This document shows positions 52,205 through 62,634 of a DNA stretch of 64,000 nucleotides, in pieces. Position 1 is the first letter of the stretch. Every line of letters starts with the position of its first letter. Origin of the DNA: an uncultured Porticoccus sp. (lineage in GTDB: Bacteria; Pseudomonadota; Gammaproteobacteria; Pseudomonadales; Porticoccaceae); the NCBI RefSeq assembly GCF_913061305.1, contig NZ_CAJXST010000002.1:62001-126000 (forward strand), in the 5' to 3' direction. The notes beneath the pieces were generated by a model, which saw only the letters and a list, made by a program, of their open reading frames with translations, did no database searches and had not been told where the DNA came from. Made by a program: the position numbers and the translations under genes.

Positions 52205-53527
52205 ATGAAAGTTACTGTGTTTGGTGTTGGTTACGTTGGGCTGGTACAGGGAGCCGTGCTCGCTGAGGTTGGCCATGATGTGGTCTGTTTGGATGTGGAC
52301 ACCAATAAGATCGAACGCCTCAAGCAAGGGCATATTCCGATATACGAACCTGGGCTTGAAACGTTGGTTAGGGAAAACCATACCACAGGTCGGCTCAATT
52401 TCACGACCGATGCTGCCGCTGGCGTTAAACACGGCGAAGTCCAGTTCATCGCTGTCGGTACGCCACCGGACGAAGATGGTTCGGCAGATCTGAAATATGT
52501 CTTAGCGGTAGCTGAAACCATTGCATTGAATATGGAAAGCCACCAGATCATCATCGACAAGTCCACTGTTCCGGTTGGTACCGCTGATAAAGTTCGCACC
52601 CGCATGGTTGAAGTGCTCGCGCAACGTGGTCGTGAAGATTTGAGCTTTGACGTGGTTTCAAATCCCGAGTTTCTCAAGGAAGGTTCGGCCGTTGCTGACT
52701 GCATGCGCCCTGACCGCATTATTATCGGCACTAGTAGTACTGATACTGAAGACGTGATGCGTGAGCTATACGCACCCTTCAACCGTAATCATGAAAAGAT
52801 CATCATCATGGACGTGCGCAGTGCCGAACTGACCAAGTACGCTGCCAACTGCATGCTGGCGACCAAAATCAGTTTTATGAACGAGATGGCCAACCTTGCC
52901 GAGAAGCTCGGTGCTGATATCGAGATGGTGCGTCAAGGTATCGGTTCTGACCCGCGCATTGGTTACCATTTCATCTATGCCGGTGCGGGTTACGGTGGTT
53001 CCTGTTTTCCTAAGGATGTTCAGGCACTCATTCATACGGCCGAAAGTATCGATTTTGAGCCGACCTTGCTCAAGGCTGTAGAGCTGCGTAATGCCGAGCA
53101 GAAGACAGTGTTGTTTAAGAAGCTGAACGCGCATTTCAAGGGGAACCTGCAAGACAAGACCTTTGCCCTGTGGGGGCTGAGTTTCAAACCCAATACCGAC
53201 GACATGCGCGAGGCCTCCAGTCGGGTGCTGATGGAGGCGCTTTGGGAGGCAGGCGCACGGGTGCAAGCCTATGATCCTGAGGCGATGAACGAAACTCAGC
53301 GCATCTATGGCAATCGGCCGGATCTTGGCCTTTGCGGTACAAAGGAAGCGGCCCTGCAAGGTGCCGATGCCTTGATCATTGTGACAGAATGGCAGGCATT
53401 CAAGGCGCCGGACTTCGAGTTCATCAAGCAGGCGCTGAACAAGCCAGTCATTTTTGATGGGCGAAACTTGTTCGATCCTGAGCGCTTGGGCAGAAAAGGT
53501 ATTCGTTACTACTCGATTGGTCGCTAA
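52205..53527 (+). CDS. ugd: UDP-glucose 6-dehydrogenase
   Basis: 440 residues. NAD loop [20 protein letters not shown], Glu in [10 protein letters not shown], catalytic Cys in [16 protein letters not shown], and central [18 protein letters not shown]. Makes UDP-glucuronate, a building block for acidic polysaccharides. It follows the phosphomannomutase remnant by 12 nt. GDP-mannose dehydrogenase is less likely because of local motifs, but specificity is not proven. Confidence 0.95.
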   Translation: MKVTVFGVGYVGLVQGAVLAEVGHDVVCLDVDTNKIERLKQGHIPIYEPGLETLVRENHTTGRLNFTTDAAAGVKHGEVQFIAVGTPPDEDGSADLKYVLAVAETIALNMESHQIIIDKSTVPVGTADKVRTRMVEVLAQRGREDLSFDVVSNPEFLKEGSAVADCMRPDRIIIGTSSTDTEDVMRELYAPFNRNHEKIIIMDVRSAELTKYAANCMLATKISFMNEMANLAEKLGADIEMVRQGIGSDPRIGYHFIYAGAGYGGSCFPKDVQALIHTAESIDFEPTLLKAVELRNAEQKTVLFKKLNAHFKGNLQDKTFALWGLSFKPNTDDMREASSRVLMEALWEAGARVQAYDPEAMNETQRIYGNRPDLGLCGTKEAALQGADALIIVTEWQAFKAPDFEFIKQALNKPVIFDGRNLFDPERLGRKGIRYYSIGR

Positions 53528-53573
53528 TCTCGCGTCCATTTCAAGTGTGCTGATAGCCCGAACAAGGTTTGCA

Positions 53574-55208
53574 ATGAAAAAAAACATCCTGATCATTATT
53601 CCCGCACGTGGTGGCTCCAAAGGTATTCCCCGGAAGAACCTGCGTACGCTGGCCGGCAAGCCGCTAATCCAATATAGCATCCAAACTGCGCTCAACTGCA
53701 CATATGTTCCGGACGTCTACGTTTCTACCGACGATACCGAGATCGCCACTATATCGGAGAAGCTCGGGGCTCGGATTATCGAGCGTGACCCCAACAAAGC
53801 CCAAGACCAAACCACGCTTGATCCAGTCATCTTTGACGGCTATCAGCAGGTGCTGGCCAAGGAGGGCAAGTCCTACGACCTGATCGTGACTCTGCAACCC
53901 ACTTCGCCGCTTCTGAAAAGCACCTCTCTGGATGCAGCGCTGGACATGATGATCAGCGAAGAAGAAATCGATACGATAATCTCAGCCAAGGATGACACTC
54001 ATCTCACCTGGACAAAGGATGGCGAACGTTTTGTCCCCAACTACGAAAAGAGGGTAAATCGCCAGTATCTGGATCCGATCTTCAAGGAAACCGGCGGCTT
54101 TCTGATTACCCGTGCACGGATCATCGCAGAGAATAACCGCATCGGTGAAAATGTCGAGTTGCACTTACTGCGCGGTGGTGAAGATATTGATATCGACACC
54201 TACGAAGACTGGAGCCTTTGTGAGTTTTATCTGAAGCGTAAGAAAATACTCTTTGTCGTTTCAGGCTACGCGGAAATCGGCTTGGGACACGTCTACAATA
54301 CTCTGTTGATTGCCAATGACATCCTCAATCACCAGATCGAGTTTCTGGTCGATAACAAGAGTCAACTGGCTTTCGACAAGATTGCCTCGAAGAACTACTG
54401 CGTTCACCTACAAGGTGAGGACGATATCCTTGATGACATTCGTAGAATCAATCCACATGTCGTTATCAATGACCGCCTGGACAGCTCGCTTGGATATGTC
54501 AAATCCCTCTGTGATGAGGGCTATAAAGTCATCAACTTCGAAGATTTGGGGCCCGGTGCCCGGTTGGCTGATTTAGTAGTCAATGCCATCTACCCTGAAA
54601 AGCAGGTGTTGCCCAGGCACTACTTCGGGCACGAGTACTTCATCCTGCGTGATGAGTTCGTGCTGACACCTAGCAGACCTGTATCTGAGCATGTCAGCCG
54701 GGTATTGCTGACATTCGGCGGTGTTGATCCCAACAACTACACCTGCAAGGTCATCGAAGCTATTCATGCTTACTGCGCGGCTAACAGCATCGAAATTGCA
54801 GTGGTTGCCGGGTTTGGCTACTGCCGCTACGAAACGCTTGAGCCTTATCCTCAGGTCAAGATCTATCGCAACAGCATGACTATTGCCGAGCATATGAACA
54901 GCGCTGATATCGTGTTCACCTCGGCTGGTCGAACCACCTACGAGGTTGCCTCACTTCAGGTTCCGGCTATCGTGCTGGCACAGAACGAGCGAGAATTGAC
55001 CCACTTTTTCGCTTCAGCTGAATACGGCTTTCTCAATCTTGGGTTGGGGACGGCCTTGTCGACAGAGGAAGTTCTTAACGCATTCGCGGGGCTGGTCGAA
55101 AATCACGCCGCGCGCCAGTACATGAGCGGCCTGATGGCCAAGGCCGACCTGGCCAGCGGGCGCAAGCGCACCCTGAAACTGATCAACGACATTGTGGAGC
55201 AGGCATGA
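53574..55208 (+). CDS. Fused CMP-sugar synthetase and PseG-like glycosyl/hydrolase protein
   Basis: 544 residues from ATG at 53574 (AAGG upstream). Residues 1-225 are a cytidylyltransferase (IIIPARGGSKGIPRKNLRTL, SIQTALN, VTLQPTSPLL, KDDTHLTW), like NeuA/PseF. A joint at about 225-235 leads to a GT-B-type domain (about 235-544) resembling PseG, the UDP-sugar hydrolase or glycosyltransferase of nonulosonate synthesis: VVSGYAEIGLGHVYNTLLIA, LLTFGGVDPNNYT, and HMNSADIVFTSAGRTTYEVA. In pseudaminate pathways PseF and PseG are usually separate. It overlaps the synthase gene by 4 nt. Confidence 0.88.
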   Translation: MKKNILIIIPARGGSKGIPRKNLRTLAGKPLIQYSIQTALNCTYVPDVYVSTDDTEIATISEKLGARIIERDPNKAQDQTTLDPVIFDGYQQVLAKEGKSYDLIVTLQPTSPLLKSTSLDAALDMMISEEEIDTIISAKDDTHLTWTKDGERFVPNYEKRVNRQYLDPIFKETGGFLITRARIIAENNRIGENVELHLLRGGEDIDIDTYEDWSLCEFYLKRKKILFVVSGYAEIGLGHVYNTLLIANDILNHQIEFLVDNKSQLAFDKIASKNYCVHLQGEDDILDDIRRINPHVVINDRLDSSLGYVKSLCDEGYKVINFEDLGPGARLADLVVNAIYPEKQVLPRHYFGHEYFILRDEFVLTPSRPVSEHVSRVLLTFGGVDPNNYTCKVIEAIHAYCAANSIEIAVVAGFGYCRYETLEPYPQVKIYRNSMTIAEHMNSADIVFTSAGRTTYEVASLQVPAIVLAQNERELTHFFASAEYGFLNLGLGTALSTEEVLNAFAGLVENHAARQYMSGLMAKADLASGRKRTLKLINDIVEQA

Positions 55209-56263
55209 GCATTCTCGAGCTGTTTAATTCGATCAACCCCCATGAGGCCAAACTCTACCGCCCATATGTGATCGCTGAGGCTGGAGTTAACCACGAAGGC
55301 TCCATGGACATTGCCAAGCGCCTGGTTGACGAGGCCAAAGAAGGCGGGGCGGATGCCATCAAGTTCCAGACCTACAAAGCCGACACCCTGGCTTCGCGCC
55401 ACTCACCGGCCTATTGGGATACCAGCAAAGAACCGACTCTGTCGCAGCACGAACTGTTTTCCAAACATGACAAGTTCTGGAAAGCCGAAATGGTCGCGCT
55501 TAAAGAGTACTGTGACACGGTCGGCATAGAGTTCATGAGCACGCCTTTCGATATCGAGTCGGCGACCTTCCTCAATGACCTTATGAGCGTTTACAAGATT
55601 TCCTCCTCGGATATCACCAATAAGCCGTTTATCCAGTTCATGTGCGGCTTCAACAAACCGATCATCCTGTCTACCGGTGCCAGCCATCTTTGGGAAATCC
55701 AGGAAGCTGTCGGTTGGATCGAGCCGTTCGGTAATCCGCTGGCTCTGCTGCATTGCGTACTTAACTACCCGACGGCGGACGAGAACGCCAACCTCGGCAT
55801 GCTCCTGGGGCTCAACCGCGCTTTTCCGGACAAGCTCATCGGCTATTCGGACCATACCCTGCCGAACGATATGAAAGTCTGCGAAATGGCCACCCTGCTG
55901 GGCAGCGTGATCATCGAGAAGCACTTCTCCCATGACAAGACCTTGCCGGGCAACGACCACTATCACGCCATGGACAAGGAAGACCTGAAAGTTTTCCGCA
56001 AGAACCTCGAACGCACCTTTTCCGTACTGGGTAGCTTCAAAATCGAGGCCTTGGCTGAAGAGGAACCTGCACGGCGCAACGCTCGCAGAAGTCTGGTGGC
56101 GACCCGGGATATTGCCCCCGGCAAAGTGATTGAAATGGCAGACCTGACGTTCAAACGCCCGGCTCATGGTATTAGCCCTCGCTCGATTGACGAACTGCTG
56201 GGCAAAACTGCTAAGCAGGCCATCGCAGAGGATGCTGTGCTGCAGTGGGGAATGTTTGAGTGA
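55205..56263 (+). CDS. NeuB-family nonulosonic acid synthase
   Basis: 352 residues. YVIAEAGVNHEGSMDIAKRL, GADAIKFQTYKADTL and IILSTGASHLWEIQEAV are NeuB features; the metal-binding IIEKHFSHDKTLPGNDHYHA is intact. A C-terminal SAF (antifreeze-like) domain follows (about 290-352: RRSLVATRDIAPGKVIE). Condenses a hexose derivative with PEP to give a nonulosonic acid. Whether it is NeuB, PseI or LegI cannot be told. Overlaps its neighbours by 4 nt on both sides. Confidence 0.93.
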   Translation: MSILELFNSINPHEAKLYRPYVIAEAGVNHEGSMDIAKRLVDEAKEGGADAIKFQTYKADTLASRHSPAYWDTSKEPTLSQHELFSKHDKFWKAEMVALKEYCDTVGIEFMSTPFDIESATFLNDLMSVYKISSSDITNKPFIQFMCGFNKPIILSTGASHLWEIQEAVGWIEPFGNPLALLHCVLNYPTADENANLGMLLGLNRAFPDKLIGYSDHTLPNDMKVCEMATLLGSVIIEKHFSHDKTLPGNDHYHAMDKEDLKVFRKNLERTFSVLGSFKIEALAEEEPARRNARRSLVATRDIAPGKVIEMADLTFKRPAHGISPRSIDELLGKTAKQAIAEDAVLQWGMFE

Positions 56264-57408
56264 AGGACTATTACGTCATCCTGACGGGCAGTAAGAATAA
56301 CGCCGGTGACTTCCTCATCAAGTACCGTGCAAAAAAGCTGTTTGCCGCCCTGAGGCCTGACCGCAATATTGTTGATCTTGACGCCTGGAAACCGTTCGAT
56401 CAGGCCTCCCTGGACCTAGTCAACAACTCAAAGGCTTTGATTCTGTTGGGTGGGCCTGCCTTGCAGGCCCATATGTATCCAGGAATCTACGCGCTTACCG
56501 CCAACCTTGATGACATCAAGGTGCCGGTCACTACCATGGGGATCGGCTGGAAATCGATCAGCGGCAACTGGGAGGACACCTATGACTATCCGTTGTCTGC
56601 CAGCGCGATGCAGCTACTGAGAAAAGTTGAAAGCTCCGGATTGCCGATGAGTGTGCGTGATTTTCACACCCTCAATGCACTGGCTTTCAAGGGCATCGAC
56701 AACGTACTAATGACGGGCTGCCCGGCCTATTACGATCTGGACTACATCGGTAAACCAGTTCAGCTGCCAGAGACATTACACAAAGTGGCTTTTTCTCTCG
56801 GTGTGTCTTTTATTGAGAGCCCATCCATGGATAGGGAGATGAAGGCGCAGATTTTGCAGCTTAAGGATTACTTCAAAGATGCGGAGTTTGAGGTGGTTTT
56901 TCATCATGGTTTGAATTCCGAGGTGTTTTTGAATGTGCATAAAGATGGTCAGGAACACAACGAGCGCCATCGTCAATTTGCGCAGTGGTTGCAGGAAAAA
57001 AATATACCCTATGTAGATATCTCTGGTAGTGCCGAGAACTTGATCAACTATTACTCGAAAGTTGATCTGCATGTTGGGTATAGGGTACATGCTCATATTT
57101 TTATGAGTTCAGTTGCCAAACCAAGTGTGCTGGTTGCAGAAGACGGCCGAGGCAAGGCAGTTGAGAAAACAGTAGGTGGTTTGGTTGTCAGTGGCTTCGA
57201 GCGTTACAAGGTCGACATCGTCGCCAAACTACTCGGTAGATTACTGCCTACCTATGACAGATACCGACCCAACGAGAGCATTGCCAAGGATATTGAGGTT
57301 TCTCTTCGTTACGAGAACTTGAGTGGTGGGCAGAGGCTGCGTGGCTCGCGACTCATGATCGATAGAAACTATGAGGTAATGAAGAGTTTCGTCGTGAGGT
57401 TGCCTTGA
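56260..57408 (+). CDS. Polysaccharide pyruvyltransferase-family protein
   Basis: 382 residues; GTG overlapping the previous stop (GTGA). GSKNNAGDFLIKYRAKKLF and ILLGGPALQAHMYPG at the start, and the C-terminal ENLINYYSKVDLHVGYRVHA with SSVAKPSVLVAEDGRGKA, match PF04230-type proteins. These add pyruvate to sugars or, in some cases, act as glycosyltransferases. Within the glycan locus its role is modification of a repeat-unit sugar (inference). Confidence 0.8.
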   Translation: MKDYYVILTGSKNNAGDFLIKYRAKKLFAALRPDRNIVDLDAWKPFDQASLDLVNNSKALILLGGPALQAHMYPGIYALTANLDDIKVPVTTMGIGWKSISGNWEDTYDYPLSASAMQLLRKVESSGLPMSVRDFHTLNALAFKGIDNVLMTGCPAYYDLDYIGKPVQLPETLHKVAFSLGVSFIESPSMDREMKAQILQLKDYFKDAEFEVVFHHGLNSEVFLNVHKDGQEHNERHRQFAQWLQEKNIPYVDISGSAENLINYYSKVDLHVGYRVHAHIFMSSVAKPSVLVAEDGRGKAVEKTVGGLVVSGFERYKVDIVAKLLGRLLPTYDRYRPNESIAKDIEVSLRYENLSGGQRLRGSRLMIDRNYEVMKSFVVRLP

Positions 57409-57439
57409 TCAACGATAAGTTGATGGCGGATTGTGCGCA

Positions 57440-58696
57440 ATGAAGTTATTGAGCCAATCTGGTATTTATCTTGGGGCCAGTCTGCTCAGTAAGGCTGCGC
57501 CATTTTTGCTGCTGCCCGTGATGACGAGGTATTTAAACCCCGCAGAGTTCGGTGCTCTGTCTTTGTTTCTGCTTATCAATAGCTGCGTCGGCGCTTTTGT
57601 TGGAATGAATATACATGCCAACATATCAAGGAGTTTTTTTTCATTATCCAAATCTGAGCTAAGTGAGTTGATTGGGAATATCCTGGTCATTATGTTTTTT
57701 GCGGCTGTTTTTGTTACGGTGCTTTTTTCTGGGGCTATGCTCTTTGTGGATAGTGCTTTTTCTCTGCCAATATCTTCCTTTTTGATCATGCCATTTCTGA
57801 GCTTCATGATGATGGTGAATACGATCAATCTCACTATCTTGAGAAATGAAGGAAGAGCTTATGTTTACGGTTTGTTTGAGGTTGCCTGCACTTTTCTGAT
57901 TATATCTATAACTGTGTGCCTTCTTCTGTTTTCTGATGGTGGTTGGTATTCGCAGGTGGTCGGCATGCTTGTTACTTATGGCGTGTTTTTTTTCATTGCT
58001 ATTATATATATGTCAAGGCGTGGATACCTTAGGCTCAATGTCCTGAGGGGGGAGATTGAGAGAATTCTAAAACTTTCTGCGCCTATGATTCCGTATGTGC
58101 TTAGCGGCGTTGTGATGAATGTTAGTGATCGGGTATTCATTGAGCGGATGGTCGGTTTGGATGCTGTTGGGCATTATGCTATTGGATATAACTTTGGAAT
58201 GATTGTTCTGATTTGTACTGATGCCTTTAACAAAGCGTGGAGTCCTTGGTTTTATAAGCTGATGTTATCACCTGTAGCTGGGGGGAAGGAAAAAGTGGTG
58301 CGTTACACTTATCTTTATATTGTTTTCATTTTTGCATTGGCTGCACTGGTTGCGCTGGCATCAAGCTTTGTTATTCCGTGGATGGTGGCGGAAAGTTTCT
58401 ATGAGGCTAGCGCTTATGTGTTTTGGATTGCTTTGGCATTTGCGATTCAAGGCGTCTATAAAATGCTGTTCCCGTATTTTATATTGGTGGATAAGTATTA
58501 CGCGCTCTCTGGTGTTCTTGTGATTTCTGCTTTGCTGAACTTGCTATTTAACTATTTATTGATTGGCTGGTTCGGTGCTGTTGGTGCAGCATATTCATCT
58601 GCTCTTGCATGGGCAGTGGCAGTATTCTTAGCGTTCTTGTATACAAGAAAATTTTATGCCATGCCATGGGGGCTGCGTCATGAAGAAGTTGATTAA
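57440..58696 (+). CDS. wzx: Wzx-type oligosaccharide flippase
   Basis: 418 residues from ATG at 57440, with about 12 hydrophobic segments. [20 protein letters not shown] and [16 protein letters not shown] at the start, and the pattern of the MATE-like (MOP) family throughout. Moves undecaprenyl-linked repeat units across the inner membrane. The DNA is more AT-rich than flanking genes. Ends inside the next gene (17-nt overlap). Confidence 0.9.
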   Translation: MKLLSQSGIYLGASLLSKAAPFLLLPVMTRYLNPAEFGALSLFLLINSCVGAFVGMNIHANISRSFFSLSKSELSELIGNILVIMFFAAVFVTVLFSGAMLFVDSAFSLPISSFLIMPFLSFMMMVNTINLTILRNEGRAYVYGLFEVACTFLIISITVCLLLFSDGGWYSQVVGMLVTYGVFFFIAIIYMSRRGYLRLNVLRGEIERILKLSAPMIPYVLSGVVMNVSDRVFIERMVGLDAVGHYAIGYNFGMIVLICTDAFNKAWSPWFYKLMLSPVAGGKEKVVRYTYLYIVFIFALAALVALASSFVIPWMVAESFYEASAYVFWIALAFAIQGVYKMLFPYFILVDKYYALSGVLVISALLNLLFNYLLIGWFGAVGAAYSSALAWAVAVFLAFLYTRKFYAMPWGLRHEEVD

Positions 58697-59198
58697 GGCC
58701 CTCTATAGGATTTGGCGCAAGCTGTTAGCATTTGGTTACAGGCGTAAGGTAGCGCTAGAGTGTAAGTCATACGGTTCAGGGTTAAGCGTCAACTTTTTAA
58801 GTGGCGTTACGTCATCTACGCGCCTCGGTCGAAATGTCAATTTTAATGGCATGGCGATTAGAGGTAAGGGAGAGGTGATGATCGGTGATAATTTTCACTC
58901 GGGGCAGGCGTGCTTGATGATTACTGATATTCATAATTATGACACCGGTAATGCTATCCCATATGATAATACATTGATTATCAAGAATATTATAATTGAA
59001 GATAATGTCTGGCTCGGTGATAGAGTGATCATACTTGGCGGGGTCACTCTCGGTGAGGGGGCTCTTATTCAAGCTGGCAGTGTAGTTACCAAGGATGTTC
59101 CTAAATACGCTATCGCTGGTGGTCATCCTGCTAAGGTCTTCAAATTTCGTGATATTGAACACTATGAAAAACTTAAGGCGGAAGGGCGGTTTCACTAA
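58680..59198 (+). CDS. Left-handed beta-helix (hexapeptide) acyltransferase
   Basis: 172 residues from ATG at 58680, with GGGGG 8 nt before. Repeats of the hexapeptide type: [54 protein letters not shown] and the final [14 protein letters not shown] His in the middle ([10 protein letters not shown]) is the usual catalytic position. O-acetylates or N-acetylates a sugar in the repeat unit. Overlaps wzx by 17 nt. Confidence 0.9.
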   Translation: MKKLIKALYRIWRKLLAFGYRRKVALECKSYGSGLSVNFLSGVTSSTRLGRNVNFNGMAIRGKGEVMIGDNFHSGQACLMITDIHNYDTGNAIPYDNTLIIKNIIIEDNVWLGDRVIILGGVTLGEGALIQAGSVVTKDVPKYAIAGGHPAKVFKFRDIEHYEKLKAEGRFH

Positions 59199-59234
59199 CT
59201 TTACCAGTCGGTTTATTATTTTGAGTGATGCGGT

Positions 59235-60635
59235 ATGATTGGTAATTCCTGCTCCGTAGATGATTTGTGTAAGGCAATCTGGAGTGTAGAGCGCGAATTT
59301 GGTTTGTTAGACCTTGAGGTGGCTGGGGTCAAGGTCTGGCAGTATCTGCGAATGCCTATCTATTACCATGTGGCCGAGCGTGCGGGCGTTTTTCTTGCGC
59401 CTCATGTGCCAAGTGGCGGCAGGTTTGCCAAGGTCACCAAGGTATTCAATTACCTGATCGGTGCCATTCTTCATAATCCGTTTTTTGGCAAACGCCGTTC
59501 TGTTGAACAGGTTGTGATCGAGCATCCGCGCAGCGTGAATTTTTCTGGCCAAGATGTGGATATTTATAGCCACTTTTATATCAAGGCTTTGCAAGTAGGC
59601 GGCATTTCTTATCTGAGCCTGGATCGTGCCGATCTCGGTTCAAAGCATTGCAAGGCGTATGACCCGGCACGTAAGTACCTTGATATCTTTCCCGTGCTGG
59701 TCAAGTTGTGCGGCTTGCTGGGCAAGCATCGTTTATCCGCTGAACATAAAGTGCTTGTGCGTTCGGTAAGCGAGCGACTTTCTACGGAAATTGGCGCAGC
59801 AATAGATCTGGAGCCATTACTCGCTCCAGCGGTTCTCAAGTTCCAGGTGAATTACCGTCTGTACACGGCATTGTTCAAACGCTTGAAACCAAAGCGCCTG
59901 GTGGTGGTGGTGGGGTATGCCTACGGCGATGCGATTCGTGCGGCCAAGGATCTGGGAATAGAGACGGTGGAAATCCAGCACGGCGCGTTCAGCCGTTACC
60001 ATTTGGGCTACAGCTACCCGGGCGTTGAGCAACCGCTGGATTATTTTCCCGATACGTTTGTTGCGTGGGGTCCTTTCTGGGCTGATATGGGGGTCTTGCC
60101 GCTAGCGCAGGAGCGTATTCAGTTTGCAGGTTTTGCTTATTTTCATCACCTAAGAAATCAGCAACTTCAGGTGTGCAAGCAGGATAAAAAAATTATCGTG
60201 CTTTCGCAGGGGGCATTGGGTGCGCGTATCGCCGAATTCGTCTATTCGCTGAGAGAAGTGCTCAAGGATTTCGAGATTGTTTACAAATTACACCCTGGCG
60301 AGTTTTCCCGGTGGCAGGAGTATGAGCACCTGGTTCTGCTTGCTGAAATGCCCAATGTGGTGATTGCCAAGCAAGCGAATCTCTATGAATTGTTTGCCAG
60401 CGCGCGTTATCAGATCGGGGTGTTCTCAACGGCCGTTTACGAGGGTATCGGGTTTGGTTGCACGACCTTTCTGCTTGATCTGCCTGGGGTCGAGTATATG
60501 GCTGATTTGATCGATAACGGTCTCGCTCAGTTGATTCATGACTCGGCCGATTTGCAACGGGTGCTGAGTGAAGGACTCACAGAGAATATGGCGTTTGACC
60601 CCGATGCTGTTTTTGGACGGGATCCGAACCAGTGA
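59235..60635 (+). CDS. Putative GT-B-type glycosyltransferase of the polysaccharide locus
   Basis: 466 residues, cytoplasmic. The N-terminal half has no known motif. The C-terminal half shows VVVVGYAYGDAIRAAKDLGI, VEIQHGAFSRYHLGYSYPGV, IIVLSQGALGARIAEFVYSL and GVFSTAVYEGIGFGCTTFLL, a GT-B arrangement like capsule-synthesis proteins. The EIQHG segment suits a nucleotide-sugar site. It could be the transferase of the nonulosonic acid. Family identity not certain. Next gene overlaps its stop (TGATG). Confidence 0.7.
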   Translation: MIGNSCSVDDLCKAIWSVEREFGLLDLEVAGVKVWQYLRMPIYYHVAERAGVFLAPHVPSGGRFAKVTKVFNYLIGAILHNPFFGKRRSVEQVVIEHPRSVNFSGQDVDIYSHFYIKALQVGGISYLSLDRADLGSKHCKAYDPARKYLDIFPVLVKLCGLLGKHRLSAEHKVLVRSVSERLSTEIGAAIDLEPLLAPAVLKFQVNYRLYTALFKRLKPKRLVVVVGYAYGDAIRAAKDLGIETVEIQHGAFSRYHLGYSYPGVEQPLDYFPDTFVAWGPFWADMGVLPLAQERIQFAGFAYFHHLRNQQLQVCKQDKKIIVLSQGALGARIAEFVYSLREVLKDFEIVYKLHPGEFSRWQEYEHLVLLAEMPNVVIAKQANLYELFASARYQIGVFSTAVYEGIGFGCTTFLLDLPGVEYMADLIDNGLAQLIHDSADLQRVLSEGLTENMAFDPDAVFGRDPNQ

Positions 60636-61849
60636 TGATCAAGGTCAAAGACGACGCCACGATGGCGTTCATGCTCTGTTATCTGCAGTTCGCTTTTATA
60701 GTTGCATCGCTGACGGGTATCGATGGTAATACGGCTTTTTATGCAGGTGGGGCATCATTCCTGCTTATCGGTTTATTTCTATTGATCTATCGCGTAGGTA
60801 CTGGCGGTACGGTCAGTGTCCGCTACCTGCTGCTATGTTGTGTGCTCGCTGCGCCGCTTATCCTGATTCCGGTGGAAAAACACAATATTTATATGCGGCT
60901 CTTTACGCTCCAGTTACTGGTGCTGATTTATCTATTTTCCGAATTTAAATTATCCGTTGCGACCTTTTCGAAATGTATCAATGTTGCCTATCTGGTGTAT
61001 TTTGCTCTTTCCGTAATCAACTGGCTGGATATTGTCTCACTGGTGCCACATGGTTCCGAGAACAGTTTCCTTATCAAGCTGGGGGGGATGACGGTAGAAA
61101 CCCTGTTCGGTGTTGGCGGCAGCACTGCGGATATTGACTCCTACAGCGGCCTGATATTGATATGGAACTTTTTTGTCAATAAAAACGGCCGCTATCGTTT
61201 CCTGATGATCGCTGTCAGTGCATTTGCCATGCTTATGACGTTTCGCATGACGCCCTTGGTGGCTTTGATGGTAGCGTTTCTCGCTTATCTGTTCGTATTC
61301 AACCGGTTTCTGGCGTTGCTGGCAGTACTGGTGCCTGCACTGGTTTTCGCAGCGGTGCTTCTGCTGTTGCACTTTGAGCCGAGTGCCAGTGTGCCTTTTA
61401 TCACACCCAGCATGGACTGCTACACCTTGATGTGGAAGGCAACCCACGCACGTAGTTCTATTTGGATCGGCCAGATTTATTACTACCTGACAGAGTTCAA
61501 TCTATTCGATTTTGTACTAGGTCCCTTGGATGAGCGGATGACCGTTGAGTTTGTCGATGGCGATGGGCGTGTGCACAGCGAGAGTTACAATCCGCATAGC
61601 ACCTACCTGGCCATGCTGTTTCGTTCGACGGTTATATTTGCTTTGTTTTATCTGCTCTTTTTGGTGGCGGTGGCACGACGCAGTCGCAAGAGTACGTTTC
61701 CGGTTATTTTCTTTATATCGATAGTCGCTTATACCAATGCCGGCATTCTCGGTGTGCAAAATCCGACTTACCTGCTGGTATTGCTGTATGTGCTGATTGG
61801 TTTGCCGCGTGACAAGTTCAGGGCTCGCCCTGATAGCACCCCTGATTAG
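60635..61849 (+). CDS. wzy: Wzy-like O-antigen/polysaccharide polymerase
   Basis: 404 residues; ATG at 60635 (GTG at 60632 is also possible) overlapping the previous stop. About ten hydrophobic segments, with a larger loop near 240-310 (SMDCYTLMWKATHARSSIWI, ESYNPHSTYLAMLFRSTVIF) as expected of Wzy. HSTY and arginines in loops are typical. Joins repeat units in the periplasm. Low similarity is normal in the family, so the call rests on topology and context. Confidence 0.8.
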   Translation: MIKVKDDATMAFMLCYLQFAFIVASLTGIDGNTAFYAGGASFLLIGLFLLIYRVGTGGTVSVRYLLLCCVLAAPLILIPVEKHNIYMRLFTLQLLVLIYLFSEFKLSVATFSKCINVAYLVYFALSVINWLDIVSLVPHGSENSFLIKLGGMTVETLFGVGGSTADIDSYSGLILIWNFFVNKNGRYRFLMIAVSAFAMLMTFRMTPLVALMVAFLAYLFVFNRFLALLAVLVPALVFAAVLLLLHFEPSASVPFITPSMDCYTLMWKATHARSSIWIGQIYYYLTEFNLFDFVLGPLDERMTVEFVDGDGRVHSESYNPHSTYLAMLFRSTVIFALFYLLFLVAVARRSRKSTFPVIFFISIVAYTNAGILGVQNPTYLLVLLYVLIGLPRDKFRARPDSTPD

Positions 61850-61929
61850 GTCGAGGCCGGGGTGTGCAGTATCATCGGCGTTTTTTGGGGCAGCAGGTTT
61901 TGCTGGTTATACCGATTTATTGAGTAAGC

Positions 61930-62625
61930 ATGATGCTGAAGGCTATTTTCGAACGTGTCATCCGGTCCTACAAAAACCCAGAATTCTGTTTTGATGCCGG
62001 GGTGACCAGCCGAATCATCCTGGCTTTTGCCTGGAAAATGCTTCGCGAGTGGTCACGTGGGTGGCGCCTCTTTCTGTTTTTTCGGGTTCCGCGTTTCCTC
62101 TTTCTGGGGCGTGGCGTGTCCTTCAGCTATTTGCACAAGATTGATATTGGTCGCTGGGTTGTTGTCGGAGATTTCGTCACGCTCAGTGGTTTGGGGCGTG
62201 GCAAGCTGACCATAGGCAATGGGTGCAGGATTGGCTCGTTTAGCCGGGTAGTCGTCTCGACAACGTTCAATAATCTTGGCTCTCATATCACTCTGGGCGA
62301 TCATGTAGCCATTGGTGATTACTCCTCTCTGGGAGGTTCGGGGGGGCTTGATATGGGTGCCAATACTATTACAGGCCAGTATTTTAGCGTCCACCCCGAG
62401 AACCATTGCTTTGATGACCTTGAGCAGCCTATCCGCAAGCAGGGCACTATTCGCAAGCCTATCCATATCGGCGAGAACTGCTGGCTTGGTGCCAAGGTAA
62501 CAGTGGTCGCAGGTGTCACCATTGGCAAAAACTGTGTGATTGGTGCTGGCAGTCTGGTGACCAAGGACATCCCAGATAATTCGATTGCAGTGGGCAATCC
62601 TGCGCGCGTCATCAGAAGTCGGTAA
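61930..62625 (+). CDS. Hexapeptide-repeat acyltransferase, second copy
   Basis: 231 residues. Beta-helix repeats: GKLTIGNGCRIGSFSRVVVS, HITLGDHVAIGDYSSLGGSG and IHIGENCWLGAKVTVVAGVT, IGKNCVIGAGSLVTKDIPDN, ending VGNPARVIRSR. A His in VHPENHCFDD is the catalytic position. About 60 extra N-terminal residues (basic, FCFDAGVTSRIILAFAWKML) may form a membrane-facing helix. Adds acyl groups to the polysaccharide. 80 bp after wzy. Confidence 0.9.
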   Translation: MMLKAIFERVIRSYKNPEFCFDAGVTSRIILAFAWKMLREWSRGWRLFLFFRVPRFLFLGRGVSFSYLHKIDIGRWVVVGDFVTLSGLGRGKLTIGNGCRIGSFSRVVVSTTFNNLGSHITLGDHVAIGDYSSLGGSGGLDMGANTITGQYFSVHPENHCFDDLEQPIRKQGTIRKPIHIGENCWLGAKVTVVAGVTIGKNCVIGAGSLVTKDIPDNSIAVGNPARVIRSR

Positions 62626-62634
62626 GGACAAATT

